From Oscillospiraceae bacterium (GTDB taxonomy: Bacteria > Bacillota > Clostridia > Oscillospirales > Ruminococcaceae), in contig JAHYZA010000008.1 in NCBI GenBank assembly GCA_019424695.1, positions 62,001 through 126,000 on the forward strand: DNA of 64,000 nt, written 5' to 3'. Shown here in pieces: positions 16,818 to 26,459 of the stretch (position 1 is its first letter; each line of letters begins with the position of its first letter). A program made the translations under genes and the position numbers. Under the pieces are notes generated by a model that did not search any database, was not told the DNA's origin, and worked only from the letters and a program-made list of their open reading frames with translations.

Positions 16818-17155
16818 CGGCTGCGAAAGGCTTGGGCGGAATGTCACAAGCGTTCTGCGCAAGCCGCGATATGCGTTGATGCGGGAGGTTGCCGTCCGCC
16901 AATAGGCAGACGGGTTTTTCCGCGGAGTATGTCCGATCTTAGAACCGGGCGAAAGAATTACGGAAACAAAGGGATATGTACGGCGCTGCATTCTGCGGCA
17001 CGGACCAATGTTCGACTGACTTTGTGATGATTCTTTCCGGGAGAACTGTGCAAAACGGTTCACCGGATTTTGTCATGCGAGAAAGTTGAACGCCCGGAAA
17101 CGTGTGTGATTTATCGGCTCGCCTAAGGCACAAATTTTATTAGGAGGCGAAAGCA
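16818..17155 (+). promoter_or_regulatory. Long untranslated leader of the S10 operon with an attenuator-like hairpin
   Basis: About 340 bases without a plausible gene. A hairpin CCGTCCGCC-AATA-GGCAGACGG (16892-16913, one mismatch) is followed by GTTTTT, the form of an intrinsic terminator. Several smaller inverted repeats follow before the rpsJ ribosome site. The length and the terminator-like element suggest feedback control of ribosomal protein synthesis. Which regulator acts is unknown. Confidence 0.55.
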
Positions 17156-17467
17156 ATGGCAGTCAAAGAGAAAATCAGAATTCGTTTGAAGAGCTATGAT
17201 GCATCCTTGATCGATGCTGCAGCACAGAAGATCGTGGAGACCGCGAAGCGCACCGGCGCCCGTGTGTCCGGCCCGATCCCTCTGCCCACCGACAAGGAGA
17301 TCGTCACGATCCTGCGCGCTGTCCACAAGTACAAGGACAGCCGTGAGCAGTTCGAGACCCGCACTCACAAGCGTCTGATCGACATTCTGAAGCCGTCCAA
17401 CAAGACGGTCGAGGCTCTCATGAGCCTGCAGCTCCCCGCGGGCGTTGACATCGAGATCAAGCTGTGA
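17156..17467 (+). CDS. rpsJ: 30S ribosomal protein S10
   Basis: 103 residues, full length. The family core is evident: [28 protein letters not shown] and [15 protein letters not shown]. It is part of the 30S head and doubles as NusE in antitermination. It is the first gene of the supercluster. The ribosome site is TTAGGAGG. A 163-base structured gap, unusually long here, separates it from rplC. Confidence 0.98.
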   Translation: MAVKEKIRIRLKSYDASLIDAAAQKIVETAKRTGARVSGPIPLPTDKEIVTILRAVHKYKDSREQFETRTHKRLIDILKPSNKTVEALMSLQLPAGVDIEIKL

Positions 17468-17630
17468 TCGAATCCCTTACATTATAATAGCCGGTACGCG
17501 CAGCCGTGATCTGTGAACCGCCGGCACCCGATGTAAGAATCGAGCACAACCATCTCGCTGTGAACAAACAGCGGAGAGGTCATGTTGATGGGAAACCACC
17601 AACCAATAACCTTTACAGGAGGACACAACA
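17468..17630 (+). other. Structured spacer between rpsJ and rplC
   Basis: No gene. An outer stem CTTACAT/ATGTAAG (17476-17482, 17531-17537) encloses GCCGG/CCGGC (17490-17494, 17521-17525). A second hairpin GCTGT/ACAGC (17557-17561, 17568-17572) stands before the rplC ribosome site. There is no T-run, so if regulatory it would act on translation or processing. Confidence 0.5.
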
Positions 17631-18263
<633 letters not shown>

Positions 18264-18277
18264 AGGAGGAAAACACA

Positions 18278-18898
18278 ATGGCACAGTTTGATGTCGTCGA
18301 TATGAACGGCAAGAAGGTTTCCACCGTTGAGCTTTCCGACGCCGTGTTCGGGATCACCCCGAACGAGAAGGCTGTCCACGAGGCAGTCGTCAACTTCCTG
18401 GCCAACCAGCGCCAGGGCACCCAGAACACCAAGATCCGCAAGGAAGTCCGCGGCGGCGGCAAGAAGCCTTGGCGCCAGAAGGGCACCGGCCATGCTCGCC
18501 AGGGTTCCATTCGCGCTCCGCAGTGGACCCACGGTGGTGTTGCCCTCGGCCCCAAGCCCCGCAGCTACTACTACACCATCAACAAGAAGGTCAAGCGCCT
18601 GGCTCTGCTCAGCGCCCTGTCTGACAAGGCTGCCAACGGCAACCTGATCATCGTCGACAAGATTGCCGCCGATGCGTACAAGACCAAGACCGTGGTTGCT
18701 TTCCTGGCTGCTGTGGGCGCCGGCAAGAAGAACCTGATCGTCAACGACGCCCTGGATGAGAAGTTCGTCAAGAGCGCCGCCAACATCCCCGGTGTCAAGA
18801 CCGCCGCGACCGGCGTCAACACCTACGACGTGGTCAACGCCGACAAGCTGATCCTCAGCGTGGACGCCGCCAAGAAACTTGAGGAGGTATATGCGTGA
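18278..18898 (+). CDS. rplD: 50S ribosomal protein L4
   Basis: 206 residues. The long extended loop that lines the exit tunnel is present, including KPWRQKGTGHARQGSIRAP, followed by the globular C-terminal domain. In enterobacteria L4 represses its own operon through the S10 leader; whether that holds here is unknown. The stop overlaps the rplW start (TGATG). Confidence 0.98.
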   Translation: MAQFDVVDMNGKKVSTVELSDAVFGITPNEKAVHEAVVNFLANQRQGTQNTKIRKEVRGGGKKPWRQKGTGHARQGSIRAPQWTHGGVALGPKPRSYYYTINKKVKRLALLSALSDKAANGNLIIVDKIAADAYKTKTVVAFLAAVGAGKKNLIVNDALDEKFVKSAANIPGVKTAATGVNTYDVVNADKLILSVDAAKKLEEVYA

Positions 18899-19191
18899 TG
18901 AAATTCGCACAGGACATCGTTCTCGCCCCCGTCATCACCGAGAACTCCATGGCTGGTCTGGCCGATAAGAAGTACACCTTCAAGGTTGCCACCGACGCCA
19001 CCAAGATCGACATCGCCAAGGCGGTGGAAGAACTCTTCGGCGTCAAGGTCGCCAAGGTCAACACCATTTCCGTGCGCGGCCGTTATCGCCGCCAGGGCAT
19101 GCACGCCGGCTACACTGCCAAGAGCAAGAAGGCCATCGTGACCCTGACTCCCGACTCCAAGGAGATCGAGTTCTTCAACAGCATGGTCTGA
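18898..19191 (+). CDS. rplW: 50S ribosomal protein L23
   Basis: 97 residues; sits at the tunnel exit and docks trigger factor and SRP. VLAPVITENSM and VNTISVRGRYRRQG are characteristic. ATG 18898 overlaps the rplD stop, and its ribosome site GAGGAGG lies inside rplD, so translation is coupled. A GTG three bases upstream is an alternative start. Confidence 0.97.
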   Translation: MKFAQDIVLAPVITENSMAGLADKKYTFKVATDATKIDIAKAVEELFGVKVAKVNTISVRGRYRRQGMHAGYTAKSKKAIVTLTPDSKEIEFFNSMV

Positions 19192-19197
19192 TGACCC

Positions 19198-19236
19198 CGG
19201 CAGGTCTCCTGCCGTTCAGAACCCCGCCGAGGGGTT
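19198..19236 (+). other. Two tandem hairpins between rplW and rplB
   Basis: CGGCAGG-TCT-CCTGCCG (19198-19214) and AACCCC-GCCGA-GGGGTT (19220-19236) stand in a 102-base gap. Neither has a T-run. They may be processing or stability elements. Confidence 0.5.
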
Positions 19237-19293
19237 CGCTTATGGGGATATGACCCCGATAAAAATTCATAAGATAACAATAAGGAGAACATC

Positions 19294-20124
19294 ATGGCTA
19301 TTAAAAAGTACAAGCCGACTACCCCCGGCCGCCGTGGCATGACTGTTACCGATTACAGCGTGCTGTCCAAGGTGGAGCCGGAGCGCAGCCTGCTCGAGTC
19401 CAAGAAAAAGCATGCCGGCCGCAACAACACCGGCAAGATCACCGTCCGTCATCATGGCGGCGGCAACCGCGTCAAGTACCGTGTCATCGACTTCAAGCGC
19501 AACAAGTTTGATGTCCCCGCCACCGTCAAGACGCTGGAATACGATCCGAACCGCTCCGCGTTCATCGCCCTCGTTGAGTACGAGGACGGCGTCAAGAGCT
19601 ACATCCTGGCTCCCGATGGCCTGAAGGTGGGCGACACCATCATGGCTGGCCCCAACGCCGACATCAAGCCCGGCAACGCTCTGCCCTTCGAGAACATCCC
19701 CGTGGGTACCATGATCCACAACATCGAGCTCTACCCCGGCAAGGGCGGCCAGCTGGTCCGTTCCGCTGGCGTTATGGCTCAGCTGATGGCCAAGGAGAAT
19801 GGTTACGCGCTGGTTCGTCTGCCCTCTGGTGAGATGCGCAACGTTCGTCTGAACTGCATCGCCACCGTCGGCGTTGTTTCCAACCTCGACCATGAGAACG
19901 TCAACCTGGGCAAGGCCGGCCGCAAGCGCCACATGGGCGTCCGCCCCGGCAGCCGTGGTTCCGTCATGAACCCCTGCGATCACCCGCACGGTGGTGGCGA
20001 AGGCCGCGCTCCGGTTGGTCATTCCAGCCCGCGTACTCCGTGGGGCAAGCCCGCTCTGGGCCTGAAGACCCGCAAACACAAGGCTCGCAGCGACAAGTTC
20101 ATCGTCAAGCGCGCCAATGGCTAA
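19294..20124 (+). CDS. rplB: 50S ribosomal protein L2
   Basis: 276 residues, full length. It is close to the peptidyl-transferase centre and needed for subunit joining. The conserved C-terminal [20 protein letters not shown] region, with the functionally important His, is present. The ribosome site is AAGGAGAAC. Confidence 0.98.
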   Translation: MAIKKYKPTTPGRRGMTVTDYSVLSKVEPERSLLESKKKHAGRNNTGKITVRHHGGGNRVKYRVIDFKRNKFDVPATVKTLEYDPNRSAFIALVEYEDGVKSYILAPDGLKVGDTIMAGPNADIKPGNALPFENIPVGTMIHNIELYPGKGGQLVRSAGVMAQLMAKENGYALVRLPSGEMRNVRLNCIATVGVVSNLDHENVNLGKAGRKRHMGVRPGSRGSVMNPCDHPHGGGEGRAPVGHSSPRTPWGKPALGLKTRKHKARSDKFIVKRANG

Positions 20125-20140
20125 GGGAGGTAATTGAACA

Positions 20141-20416
20141 ATGTCTAGAAGCACCAAGAAGGGCCCTTACGTTCTGCCTTCCCTGATGAAAAAGGTCGAG
20201 GCCATGAACGAGAGCGGCAAGAAGAGCGTCGTGAAGACCTGGAGCCGTTCCTCCACCATCTTCCCCGAGTTCGTCGGTCACACCTTCGCCGTCCATGACG
20301 GCCGCAAGCATGTGCCCGTATACGTTACCGAGGACATGGTCGGTCACAAGCTGGGTGAGTTTGCTCCCACCCGTAAGTTCACCGGCCACGGCGGCGGCAA
20401 GACCGCCGGCAAATAA
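20141..20416 (+). CDS. rpsS: 30S ribosomal protein S19
   Basis: 91 residues. It opens [19 protein letters not shown] and has [20 protein letters not shown]; it pairs with S13 in the 30S head. The ribosome site is GGGAGG, 17 bases after rplB. Confidence 0.98.
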   Translation: MSRSTKKGPYVLPSLMKKVEAMNESGKKSVVKTWSRSSTIFPEFVGHTFAVHDGRKHVPVYVTEDMVGHKLGEFAPTRKFTGHGGGKTAGK

Positions 20417-20433
20417 GAGAGGAGGAACATCGA

Positions 20434-20769
20434 ATGGAAGCACGGGCAATTCTCCGTTACGCCCGCATTAGTCCCCGCAAGGTTTCGATCGTGATGGACC
20501 TCATCCGTAACAAACCCCTGGACGAAGCGCTGGCTATCCTGCAGTACACCCCGAAGGCCGCCTGCGAGCCCCTTCTCAAACTGGTGAACTCTGCTGCCGC
20601 AAACGCGGAAAACAACTTCAACATGGACCGCAACAACCTGTACGTTGCAGAATGCTATGTCTGCCCCGGCCCCACCCTCAAGCGCATCATGCCGCGCGCC
20701 CAGGGCCGTGCGTACCGCATCCTCAAGCGCACCAGCCACATGACTGTTGTGCTGAAAGAGAAAGAGTAA
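20434..20769 (+). CDS. rplV: 50S ribosomal protein L22
   Basis: 111 residues. [15 protein letters not shown] start ([17 protein letters not shown]) and the beta-hairpin that reaches the tunnel wall ([17 protein letters not shown]), the macrolide-related loop, are intact. The ribosome site is GAGGAGGAAC. Confidence 0.98.
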   Translation: MEARAILRYARISPRKVSIVMDLIRNKPLDEALAILQYTPKAACEPLLKLVNSAAANAENNFNMDRNNLYVAECYVCPGPTLKRIMPRAQGRAYRILKRTSHMTVVLKEKE

Positions 20770-20781
20770 GGAGGTAAACAA

Positions 20782-21486
20782 ATGGGCCAGAAAGTCAATC
20801 CCCACGGCATGCGCGTGGGTGTAATTAAAGATTGGGACAGCCGCTGGTTTACCTCTAAGCAGGCATTCGGCGACACCCTGGTCGAGGATCACAAGATCCG
20901 CAAGACCCTGAAGAAGCAGCTCTACGCTGCCGGCGTTCCCAAGATCGAAATCGAGCGTACCGTCGACAGCCAGACCGGTGCTCCCCGCGTGAAGGTCAAC
21001 GTCTTCTGCGCGAAGCCGGGCATCGTGATCGGCAAGGGCGGCGCTGAGAGCGCCAAGCTCGAGAAGCAGCTTGCCAAGCTCACCGGCAAGGCTGTGAACC
21101 TGAACATCATCGAAGTCAAGGGCACCACCACCAATGCTCAGCTGGTTGCTGAGGATGTTGCTTCCCAGCTGGAGCGCCGCATCGCGTTCCGCCGCGCCAT
21201 GAAGCAGGCCATCCGCAACGCCATGCAGCCCCGTGACCGCAGCGCTACGCCGGCCAAGGGTATCAAGGTGACCTGCTCCGGCCGTCTGGCCGGTGCCGAT
21301 ATCGCCCGCACCGAGAGCTACCATGAGGGCACCATCCCCCTGCAGACTCTGCGCGCCGACATCGACTACGGCTTCGCCGAGGCCAACACCACCTATGGTA
21401 AGGTTGGCGTCAAGGTTTGGATCTACAAAGGCGAGATCCTGAAGGGCGCCAAAGCCCCCGCCAAGAAGGAAGGAGGCAAACAGTAA
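20782..21486 (+). CDS. rpsC: 30S ribosomal protein S3
   Basis: 234 residues, full length. It has a type II KH domain with [18 protein letters not shown] (the GxxG loop) and a C-terminal domain at the mRNA entry. It ends in a basic tail [14 protein letters not shown]. The stop TAA shares its last base with the rplP ATG. Confidence 0.98.
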   Translation: MGQKVNPHGMRVGVIKDWDSRWFTSKQAFGDTLVEDHKIRKTLKKQLYAAGVPKIEIERTVDSQTGAPRVKVNVFCAKPGIVIGKGGAESAKLEKQLAKLTGKAVNLNIIEVKGTTTNAQLVAEDVASQLERRIAFRRAMKQAIRNAMQPRDRSATPAKGIKVTCSGRLAGADIARTESYHEGTIPLQTLRADIDYGFAEANTTYGKVGVKVWIYKGEILKGAKAPAKKEGGKQ

Positions 21487-21926
21487 TGTTACTGCCGAAA
21501 CGTGTTAAGTACCGCCGCGTCCAGCGCGGCCGCATGACCGGCAAGGCCATGCGCGGCAACAAGGTGAATCAGGGCGATTACGGCCTGATCGCACTGGAGC
21601 CGGCCTGGATCACCTCCAACCAGATCGAGGCGGCCCGTGTTGCCATGACCCGTTATATCAAGCGTGGCGGCAAGGTCTGGATCAAGATCTTCCCCGACAA
21701 GCCCGTTACCGAGAAGCCGGCCGGCACCCGAATGGGTTCCGGTAAAGGCAGCCCGGAGTACTGGGTAGCCGTCGTCAAGCCGGGCCGCGTGCTCTTCGAG
21801 CTGGCTGATGTCAGCGAGGAGACCGCCCGCGAGGCCCTGCGTCTGGCCAGCCACAAGCTGCCGGTCCGCTGCAAATTCGTCAAGCGCGAGGAGCTTGACA
21901 CTGTAAAGGAGGGTGACGCTGAATGA
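21486..21926 (+). CDS. rplP: 50S ribosomal protein L16
   Basis: 146 residues; stabilises the A-site finger region. It opens [19 protein letters not shown] and contains [22 protein letters not shown] 21486 overlaps the rpsC stop, with the AAGGAGG site in rpsC. The frame runs further upstream but that is within rpsC. Confidence 0.98.
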   Translation: MLLPKRVKYRRVQRGRMTGKAMRGNKVNQGDYGLIALEPAWITSNQIEAARVAMTRYIKRGGKVWIKIFPDKPVTEKPAGTRMGSGKGSPEYWVAVVKPGRVLFELADVSEETAREALRLASHKLPVRCKFVKREELDTVKEGDAE

Positions 21927-22120
21927 AAGCCACTGAACTGCGCGAAATGACCGATGTCGAGCTGAACAAGCAGCTCAAGGACCTGAAGGCCGAACTCTTC
22001 AACCTGCGCTTTCAGCACGCCATCAACCAGTTGGACAACCCCATTCGTATCGAGACCGTGAAGAAGGACATCGCCCGCGTGATGACCGTCCTGGCCGAGA
22101 AGAATGCGAAAAACGCGTAA
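21923..22120 (+). CDS. rpmC: 50S ribosomal protein L29
   Basis: 65 residues, two long helices: [20 protein letters not shown] and [19 protein letters not shown]. It overlaps the rplP stop by four bases (ATGA). It sits at the tunnel exit next to L23. Confidence 0.98.
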   Translation: MKATELREMTDVELNKQLKDLKAELFNLRFQHAINQLDNPIRIETVKKDIARVMTVLAEKNAKNA

Positions 22121-22135
22121 GAGGGAGGGTAAAAC

Positions 22136-22390
22136 ATGGAACGTAATCTGAGAAAGACCCGTGTGGGCACTGTTGTCTCCGACAAGATGGACAAGACCAT
22201 CGTCGTCGCCGTCAAGGACAGCGTCCAGCACCCTCTGTACAAGAAGATCTTGAAGCGCACCAAGAAGTTCAAGGCCCATGACGAGAACAACGAAGCCGGC
22301 ATCGGCGACCGCGTCGAGATCATGGAGACCCGCAAACTCTCCAAGGACGTCAACTGGCGTCTGGTCAAGATCATCGAGAAAGCGAAATAA
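22136..22390 (+). CDS. rpsQ: 30S ribosomal protein S17
   Basis: 84 residues, OB fold. [17 protein letters not shown] and [19 protein letters not shown] are the family signatures. The ribosome site is GAGGGAGGG. Confidence 0.98.
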   Translation: MERNLRKTRVGTVVSDKMDKTIVVAVKDSVQHPLYKKILKRTKKFKAHDENNEAGIGDRVEIMETRKLSKDVNWRLVKIIEKAK

Positions 22391-22423
22391 TCAGCCTGGT
22401 ACTTTGAAAGGAGGACCTGAAAG

Positions 22424-22792
22424 ATGGTTCAGATGCAAACTTATCTCAAAGTGGCCGACAATACCGGTGCCAAGGAGTTAATGTGCTTCCGTGTACTGGG
22501 CGGTACCCGCAAGAGATACGCAAACATCGGTGACATCGTGGTTTGCAGCGTCAAGAAGGCTGCTCCCGGTGGTACCGTGAAGAAGGGCGACGTGGTCAAG
22601 GCCGTCATCGTCCGTAGCAAGCACGGCCTGCGCCGTGACGACGGTTCCTACATCCGTTTCGATGAGAACGCCGCCGTCATCGTTATGGCCGACAAGAGCC
22701 CCAAGGGCACTCGTATCTTTGGACCTGTGGCGCGTGAGCTGCGCGACGCCGGCTTCACCAAGATCCTGAGCCTGGCTCCCGAATCGCTGTAA
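22424..22792 (+). CDS. rplN: 50S ribosomal protein L14
   Basis: 122 residues, full length; forms inter-subunit bridges and is the RsfS contact. It opens [20 protein letters not shown] and has the conserved [13 protein letters not shown] near the end. The ribosome site is AAGGAGGACC. Confidence 0.98.
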   Translation: MVQMQTYLKVADNTGAKELMCFRVLGGTRKRYANIGDIVVCSVKKAAPGGTVKKGDVVKAVIVRSKHGLRRDDGSYIRFDENAAVIVMADKSPKGTRIFGPVARELRDAGFTKILSLAPESL

Positions 22793-22808
22793 GGAGGTTT
22801 TAATAAGA

Positions 22809-23123
22809 ATGAACAATCTTCATGTTAAAACCGGCGACAACGTCATGATCATCTCCGGCAAGGACAAGGGCAAGACCGGCAAGGTCCTGCAGACTTCCCC
22901 GAAAGAGGGCAAGGTCATCGTCGAGGGCCTGAACATGGTCACCAAGCACGTCAAGCCTCGCCGTCAGGGTGAGCAGGGCGGCATTGTCAAGGCCGAGGGC
23001 GCTATCTACGCCTGCAAGGTGCAGCCTGTCTGCCCCAAGTGCGGCAAGCCCACCCGCGTTGCCCATTCCGTCAAGGACGGCAAGAACGTCCGCATCTGCC
23101 GCAAGTGCGGCGCTGAACTGTAA
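22809..23123 (+). CDS. rplX: 50S ribosomal protein L24 (zinc-ribbon form)
   Basis: 104 residues; an assembly initiator. The N-terminal KOW motif ([18 protein letters not shown]) is followed by a C-terminal four-cysteine ribbon, Cys75/Cys78 and Cys97/Cys100 (CPKCGKP ... ICRKCG). The zinc-binding form occurs beside zinc-type S14, L36 and adenylate kinase in this cluster. The ribosome site is AAGGAGG. Confidence 0.97.
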   Translation: MNNLHVKTGDNVMIISGKDKGKTGKVLQTSPKEGKVIVEGLNMVTKHVKPRRQGEQGGIVKAEGAIYACKVQPVCPKCGKPTRVAHSVKDGKNVRICRKCGAEL

Positions 23124-23137
23124 GGGAGGAGTACACA

Positions 23138-23677
23138 ATGGCACGTTTGAAAGAACAGTATGTCAACGAGATCGCTCCGGCCCTGAACAAGAAGTTCGGC
23201 TACAAGAGCGTTATGCAGATCCCCAAGCTGGATAAGGTCATCATCAATGTTGCCGCCGGCGAAGCCAAAGAGAATGCCAAGGTCATCGACGCCATCGTCG
23301 CCGACCTGGGCCTGATCACCGGCCAGAAGGCCGTTGTCTGCAAGGCCAAGAAGAGCGTTGCAAACTTCAAGCTGCGCCAGGGCATGCCCATCGGCGCCAA
23401 GGTCACCCTGCGTGGTGAGCGTATGTACGAGTTCGTCGATCGCCTCTTCAACGTCGCGCTGCCCCGTGTTCGCGACTTCCGCGGCATCAACGGCAACTCC
23501 TTCGACGGCCGCGGCAACTACGCCTTCGGCCTGAAGGAGCAGATCATCTTCCCCGAGATCGACTTCGACAAGGTCGACGCGATCCGCGGCATGGACATCT
23601 GCTTCGTCACCACCGCCAAGACCGACGAGGAAGCCAAGGAGCTGCTGAAGGCTCTGGGCGCTCCGTTCGCTAACTAA
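23138..23677 (+). CDS. rplE: 50S ribosomal protein L5
   Basis: 179 residues; binds 5S r[33 protein letters not shown] and [17 protein letters not shown] are typical. The ribosome site is GGGAGGAG. Confidence 0.98.
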   Translation: MARLKEQYVNEIAPALNKKFGYKSVMQIPKLDKVIINVAAGEAKENAKVIDAIVADLGLITGQKAVVCKAKKSVANFKLRQGMPIGAKVTLRGERMYEFVDRLFNVALPRVRDFRGINGNSFDGRGNYAFGLKEQIIFPEIDFDKVDAIRGMDICFVTTAKTDEEAKELLKALGAPFAN

Positions 23678-23691
23678 GGGAGGGAACCAAA

Positions 23692-23877
23692 ATGGCAAAA
23701 ACTTCTATGAAGCTCAAGCAGCAGCGTCCCGCCAAGTTCTCGACCCGCGCTTACAACCGCTGCAAGATCTGCGGCCGTCCCCATGCTTACCTGCGCAAGT
23801 ACGGTGTTTGCCGTATCTGCTTCCGTGAGCTGGCTTACAAGGGCGAGATCCCCGGCGTCAAGAAGGCTTCCTGGTAA
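23692..23877 (+). CDS. rpsN: 30S ribosomal protein S14, type Z (zinc-binding)
   Basis: 61 residues, the short zinc form. The four cysteines occur as CKICGRP and CRICFREL, separated by HAYLRKYGV. No zinc-free paralogue is in this window. It lies between rplE and rpsH as in most Firmicutes. Confidence 0.98.
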   Translation: MAKTSMKLKQQRPAKFSTRAYNRCKICGRPHAYLRKYGVCRICFRELAYKGEIPGVKKASW

Positions 23878-23945
23878 GCCCTTGATTGCTTCTGTCTGAA
23901 CGAAAATCAACACTTTGAGAAACACAACCTAAGGAGGTTAGTGGC

Positions 23946-24344
23946 ATGCAAATCACCGATCCCATCGCGGACCTGCTTACCCGCATCCGCAACGCGAGCA
24001 CTGCCAAACACCCTTCCGTGGATATCCCTGCTTCCAACCTGAAGAAGGCGATCTGCCAGATCCTGGTTGATGAGGGTTACATCAAGGGTATGAAAGTGAC
24101 CGAGGACAACAAGCAGGGGACCATCACCCTGACCCTCAAGTACCAGGAAAATGGTACGCCGGTTATCGCCGGCCTGAAGCGCGTTTCCAAGCCGGGCCTG
24201 CGTATTTACACCAACTGCGAAGATATGCCCAAGGTCATGAAGGGCCTGGGCACCGCGATCATCTCCACCTCTAAAGGCGTCATGACCGACAAGGCTGCCC
24301 GTGCTGCTCACGTCGGCGGTGAAGTCCTCGCCTTTGTGTGGTAA
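23946..24344 (+). CDS. rpsH: 30S ribosomal protein S8
   Basis: 132 residues. It opens [18 protein letters not shown] and ends in the conserved [19 protein letters not shown] stretch. S8 is the spc operon repressor in E. coli. The 68-base gap before it is the widest in this part. The ribosome site is TAAGGAGG. Confidence 0.98.
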   Translation: MQITDPIADLLTRIRNASTAKHPSVDIPASNLKKAICQILVDEGYIKGMKVTEDNKQGTITLTLKYQENGTPVIAGLKRVSKPGLRIYTNCEDMPKVMKGLGTAIISTSKGVMTDKAARAAHVGGEVLAFVW

Positions 24345-24361
24345 GAAAGGGGCAATAGACA

Positions 24362-24910
24362 ATGTCGAGAATTGGAAGAAAACCCATCGTCATTCCCGCG
24401 GGTGTGGAAGTCAAGGTCGACGCGGCCGAGCACGCCATCACCGTGAAGGGCCCCAAGGGTACCCTGCATTCCAAATACCATCCCCTCATGAACGTCAACG
24501 TTGAGGGCAATGAGATTTTGGTTACCCGCCCCAATGACGAGAAGGAGGCCCGCAGCCTCCACGGCCTGACCCGCACCATCATCCACAACATGGTGGTCGG
24601 TGTTACCGAAGGCTTCAAGAAAGACCTGGAGATCCAGGGCGTCGGCTACCGTGCTGCCAAGCAGGGCAACAAGCTGGTCCTGACGCTGGGCTTCTCTCAC
24701 CCCGTTGAGGTGGAGGAGACCGACACCATCAAGATCGAACTGAAAGACGCGCTGCACTTCAGCATCGTCGGTATCGACAAGCAGGAAGTCGGTCAGTTTG
24801 CCGCCGAAGTCCGCGGCAAGCGCCCGCCCGAGCCGTACAAGGGCAAGGGTATCCGCTATGTTGGCGAGTATGTCATCCGCAAGGAAGGCAAAGCCGGCAA
24901 GGGTAAATAA
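24362..24910 (+). CDS. rplF: 50S ribosomal protein L6
   Basis: 182 residues with the two repeated L6 domains. SRIGRKPIVIPAGV and the C-terminal KRPPEPYKGKGIRYVGEYV are diagnostic. The ribosome site is GAAAGGGG. Confidence 0.98.
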   Translation: MSRIGRKPIVIPAGVEVKVDAAEHAITVKGPKGTLHSKYHPLMNVNVEGNEILVTRPNDEKEARSLHGLTRTIIHNMVVGVTEGFKKDLEIQGVGYRAAKQGNKLVLTLGFSHPVEVEETDTIKIELKDALHFSIVGIDKQEVGQFAAEVRGKRPPEPYKGKGIRYVGEYVIRKEGKAGKGK

Positions 24911-24928
24911 TAGGAGAGGAGAAACATT

Positions 24929-25288
24929 ATGGTCAATAAGGCTGATAAGAACGAAGCTCGTCTTCGCCGTCACCGCCGCGTCCGCGGCAAGATCAGCGGC
25001 ACCGCCGAGCGTCCCCGTCTGGATGTTTTCCGCTCTGCCAAGCACATCTACGCCCAGGTTATCGATGATACCAAGGGTGTTACCCTGGCCAGCGCGTCCA
25101 GCATGGACAAAGATTTCAACGCTTACGGCGGCAACATTGAGGCCGCCAAGAAGGTTGGCGAGGCCATCGCCAAGAAGTGCCTCGAGAAGGGCATTACCGA
25201 AGTGGTCTACGACCGCGGCGGTTTCGTCTACCAGGGCCGCGTTCAGGCGCTTGCTGAGGGCGCCCGCGAAGCCGGCCTGAAACTGTAA
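24929..25288 (+). CDS. rplR: 50S ribosomal protein L18
   Basis: 119 residues; binds 5S r[23 protein letters not shown] and [20 protein letters not shown] are present. The ribosome site is AGGAGAGGAG. Confidence 0.98.
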   Translation: MVNKADKNEARLRRHRRVRGKISGTAERPRLDVFRSAKHIYAQVIDDTKGVTLASASSMDKDFNAYGGNIEAAKKVGEAIAKKCLEKGITEVVYDRGGFVYQGRVQALAEGAREAGLKL

Positions 25289-25306
25289 GAGGAGGGAGAA
25301 GATACA

Positions 25307-25810
25307 ATGGCCATGCAGAGAAGAGAACAAGATGACGGCATGATCACCAAGGTCGTCTCCATCAACCGCGTTTCCAAGACCGTCAAGGGTGGCCGCGTCA
25401 TGAAGTTCGCCGCGCTGATCGTCGTCGGCGACGGCAAGGGCAACATCGGCTACGGCGTCGGCAAGTCCGGCGAAGTTCCCGAGGCCATCCGCAAGGGTGA
25501 GGGCGCTGCCAAGAAGAACATGCGCAAGATTGCCATGAAGGGCAGCACCATTCCCCACGAGATCGTTGGTGAGTTCGGCGCCGGCCGCGTTCTGATGCGT
25601 CCCGCCGCTCCCGGTACCGGCGTTCTGGCCGGCGGTCCCGTCCGTGCGGTGCTCGAGTGCGCCGGCATCAAGGACATTCGTGCCAAGAGCCTGCGCTCCA
25701 ACAACCCCATCAACGTCACTGCTGCCACCTTCGCAGGTCTGTGCGGCCTGACCGACGCCGAGAGCGTCGCGGCCAAGCGCGGCAAGACCGTTGCCGAGAT
25801 CCTGGGTTAA
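25307..25810 (+). CDS. rpsE: 30S ribosomal protein S5
   Basis: 167 residues. The N-terminal dsRBD-like half has [19 protein letters not shown], and the C-terminal domain has [19 protein letters not shown]. It contributes to decoding accuracy. The ribosome site is GAGGAGGGAG. Confidence 0.98.
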   Translation: MAMQRREQDDGMITKVVSINRVSKTVKGGRVMKFAALIVVGDGKGNIGYGVGKSGEVPEAIRKGEGAAKKNMRKIAMKGSTIPHEIVGEFGAGRVLMRPAAPGTGVLAGGPVRAVLECAGIKDIRAKSLRSNNPINVTAATFAGLCGLTDAESVAAKRGKTVAEILG

Positions 25811-25823
25811 GGAGGGTACCACA

Positions 25824-26003
25824 ATGGAAAAAGTTACCATTCGTCTCGCCAAGAGCCTGATCGGCCGCGGCAAAGAGCAGATCGCCGTTGCGCACTCTCT
25901 GGGCCTGAACCGTCCCGGTGAGGTTACCGAGCAGCCTGACAACGCGGCTACCCAGGGCAAGATCGCCAAGATCGCGCACCTGGTCGTCGTGACCAAGGCG
26001 TAA
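25824..26003 (+). CDS. rpmD: 50S ribosomal protein L30
   Basis: 59 residues: KVTIRLAKSLIGRGKEQIAV, then HSLGLNRPGEV. The start ATG 25824 follows AAGGAGGG; extension upstream runs into rpsE. Confidence 0.97.
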   Translation: MEKVTIRLAKSLIGRGKEQIAVAHSLGLNRPGEVTEQPDNAATQGKIAKIAHLVVVTKA

Positions 26004-26020
26004 TGCAAGGAGGTGCAAGC

Positions 26021-26458
26021 ATGAAACTTCATGAACTGAAAGCGTCCGCTGGCGCCCGCAAGGCCGTGACCCGCAAGGGCCGCGGCGCCGGTTCCGGCAA
26101 CGGCAAGACCGCTGGCTTCGGCCACAAGGGCCAGAAGGCCCGTTCCGGCGTCAAGAAGGCCGGTTTTGAAGGCGGCCAGATGCCTCTGCAGCGTCGTCTG
26201 CCGAAGCGCGGTTTCAACAACATTTTCGCGACCAAGTATGTTACCATCAAGGTATCTGACCTCGAGAAGTTCGAGGCTGGCGCGACCGTCGATGCCGAGG
26301 CCCTGCTGAAGGCCGGCATCATCTCCAAGACGCTGGACGGCGTCAAGGTGCTGGGCAATGGCGAGCTGACCAAGGCTGTCAACGTCAAGGTCGCTGCCTA
26401 CACTGCCTCTGCCAAAGAAAAAATCGAGAAAGCAGGCGGGAAGGCTGAGGTGATGTAA
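26021..26458 (+). CDS. rplO: 50S ribosomal protein L15
   Basis: 145 residues. The basic glycine-rich N-terminal tail (RGAGSGNGKTAGFGHKGQKA) precedes the globular domain. The start ATG 26021 follows AAGGAGG. Its last codons carry the ribosome site for secY. Confidence 0.98.
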   Translation: MKLHELKASAGARKAVTRKGRGAGSGNGKTAGFGHKGQKARSGVKKAGFEGGQMPLQRRLPKRGFNNIFATKYVTIKVSDLEKFEAGATVDAEALLKAGIISKTLDGVKVLGNGELTKAVNVKVAAYTASAKEKIEKAGGKAEVM

Positions 26459-26459
26459 G

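Noticed and set aside
13767..17063. 1098-codon minus-strand open frame across rqcH, the lipoprotein gene and the S10 leader
   Set aside because: It covers a clear RqcH, a lipoprotein with signal peptide and the S10 promoter. Its composition (Arg/Gly/His-rich) is typical of antisense GC-rich DNA.
17483..17488. TATAAT in the rpsJ-rplC gap as an internal promoter
   Set aside because: The only TTGACA nearby (17445) is 32 bases away, and no extended -10 is present; better read as part of a stem.
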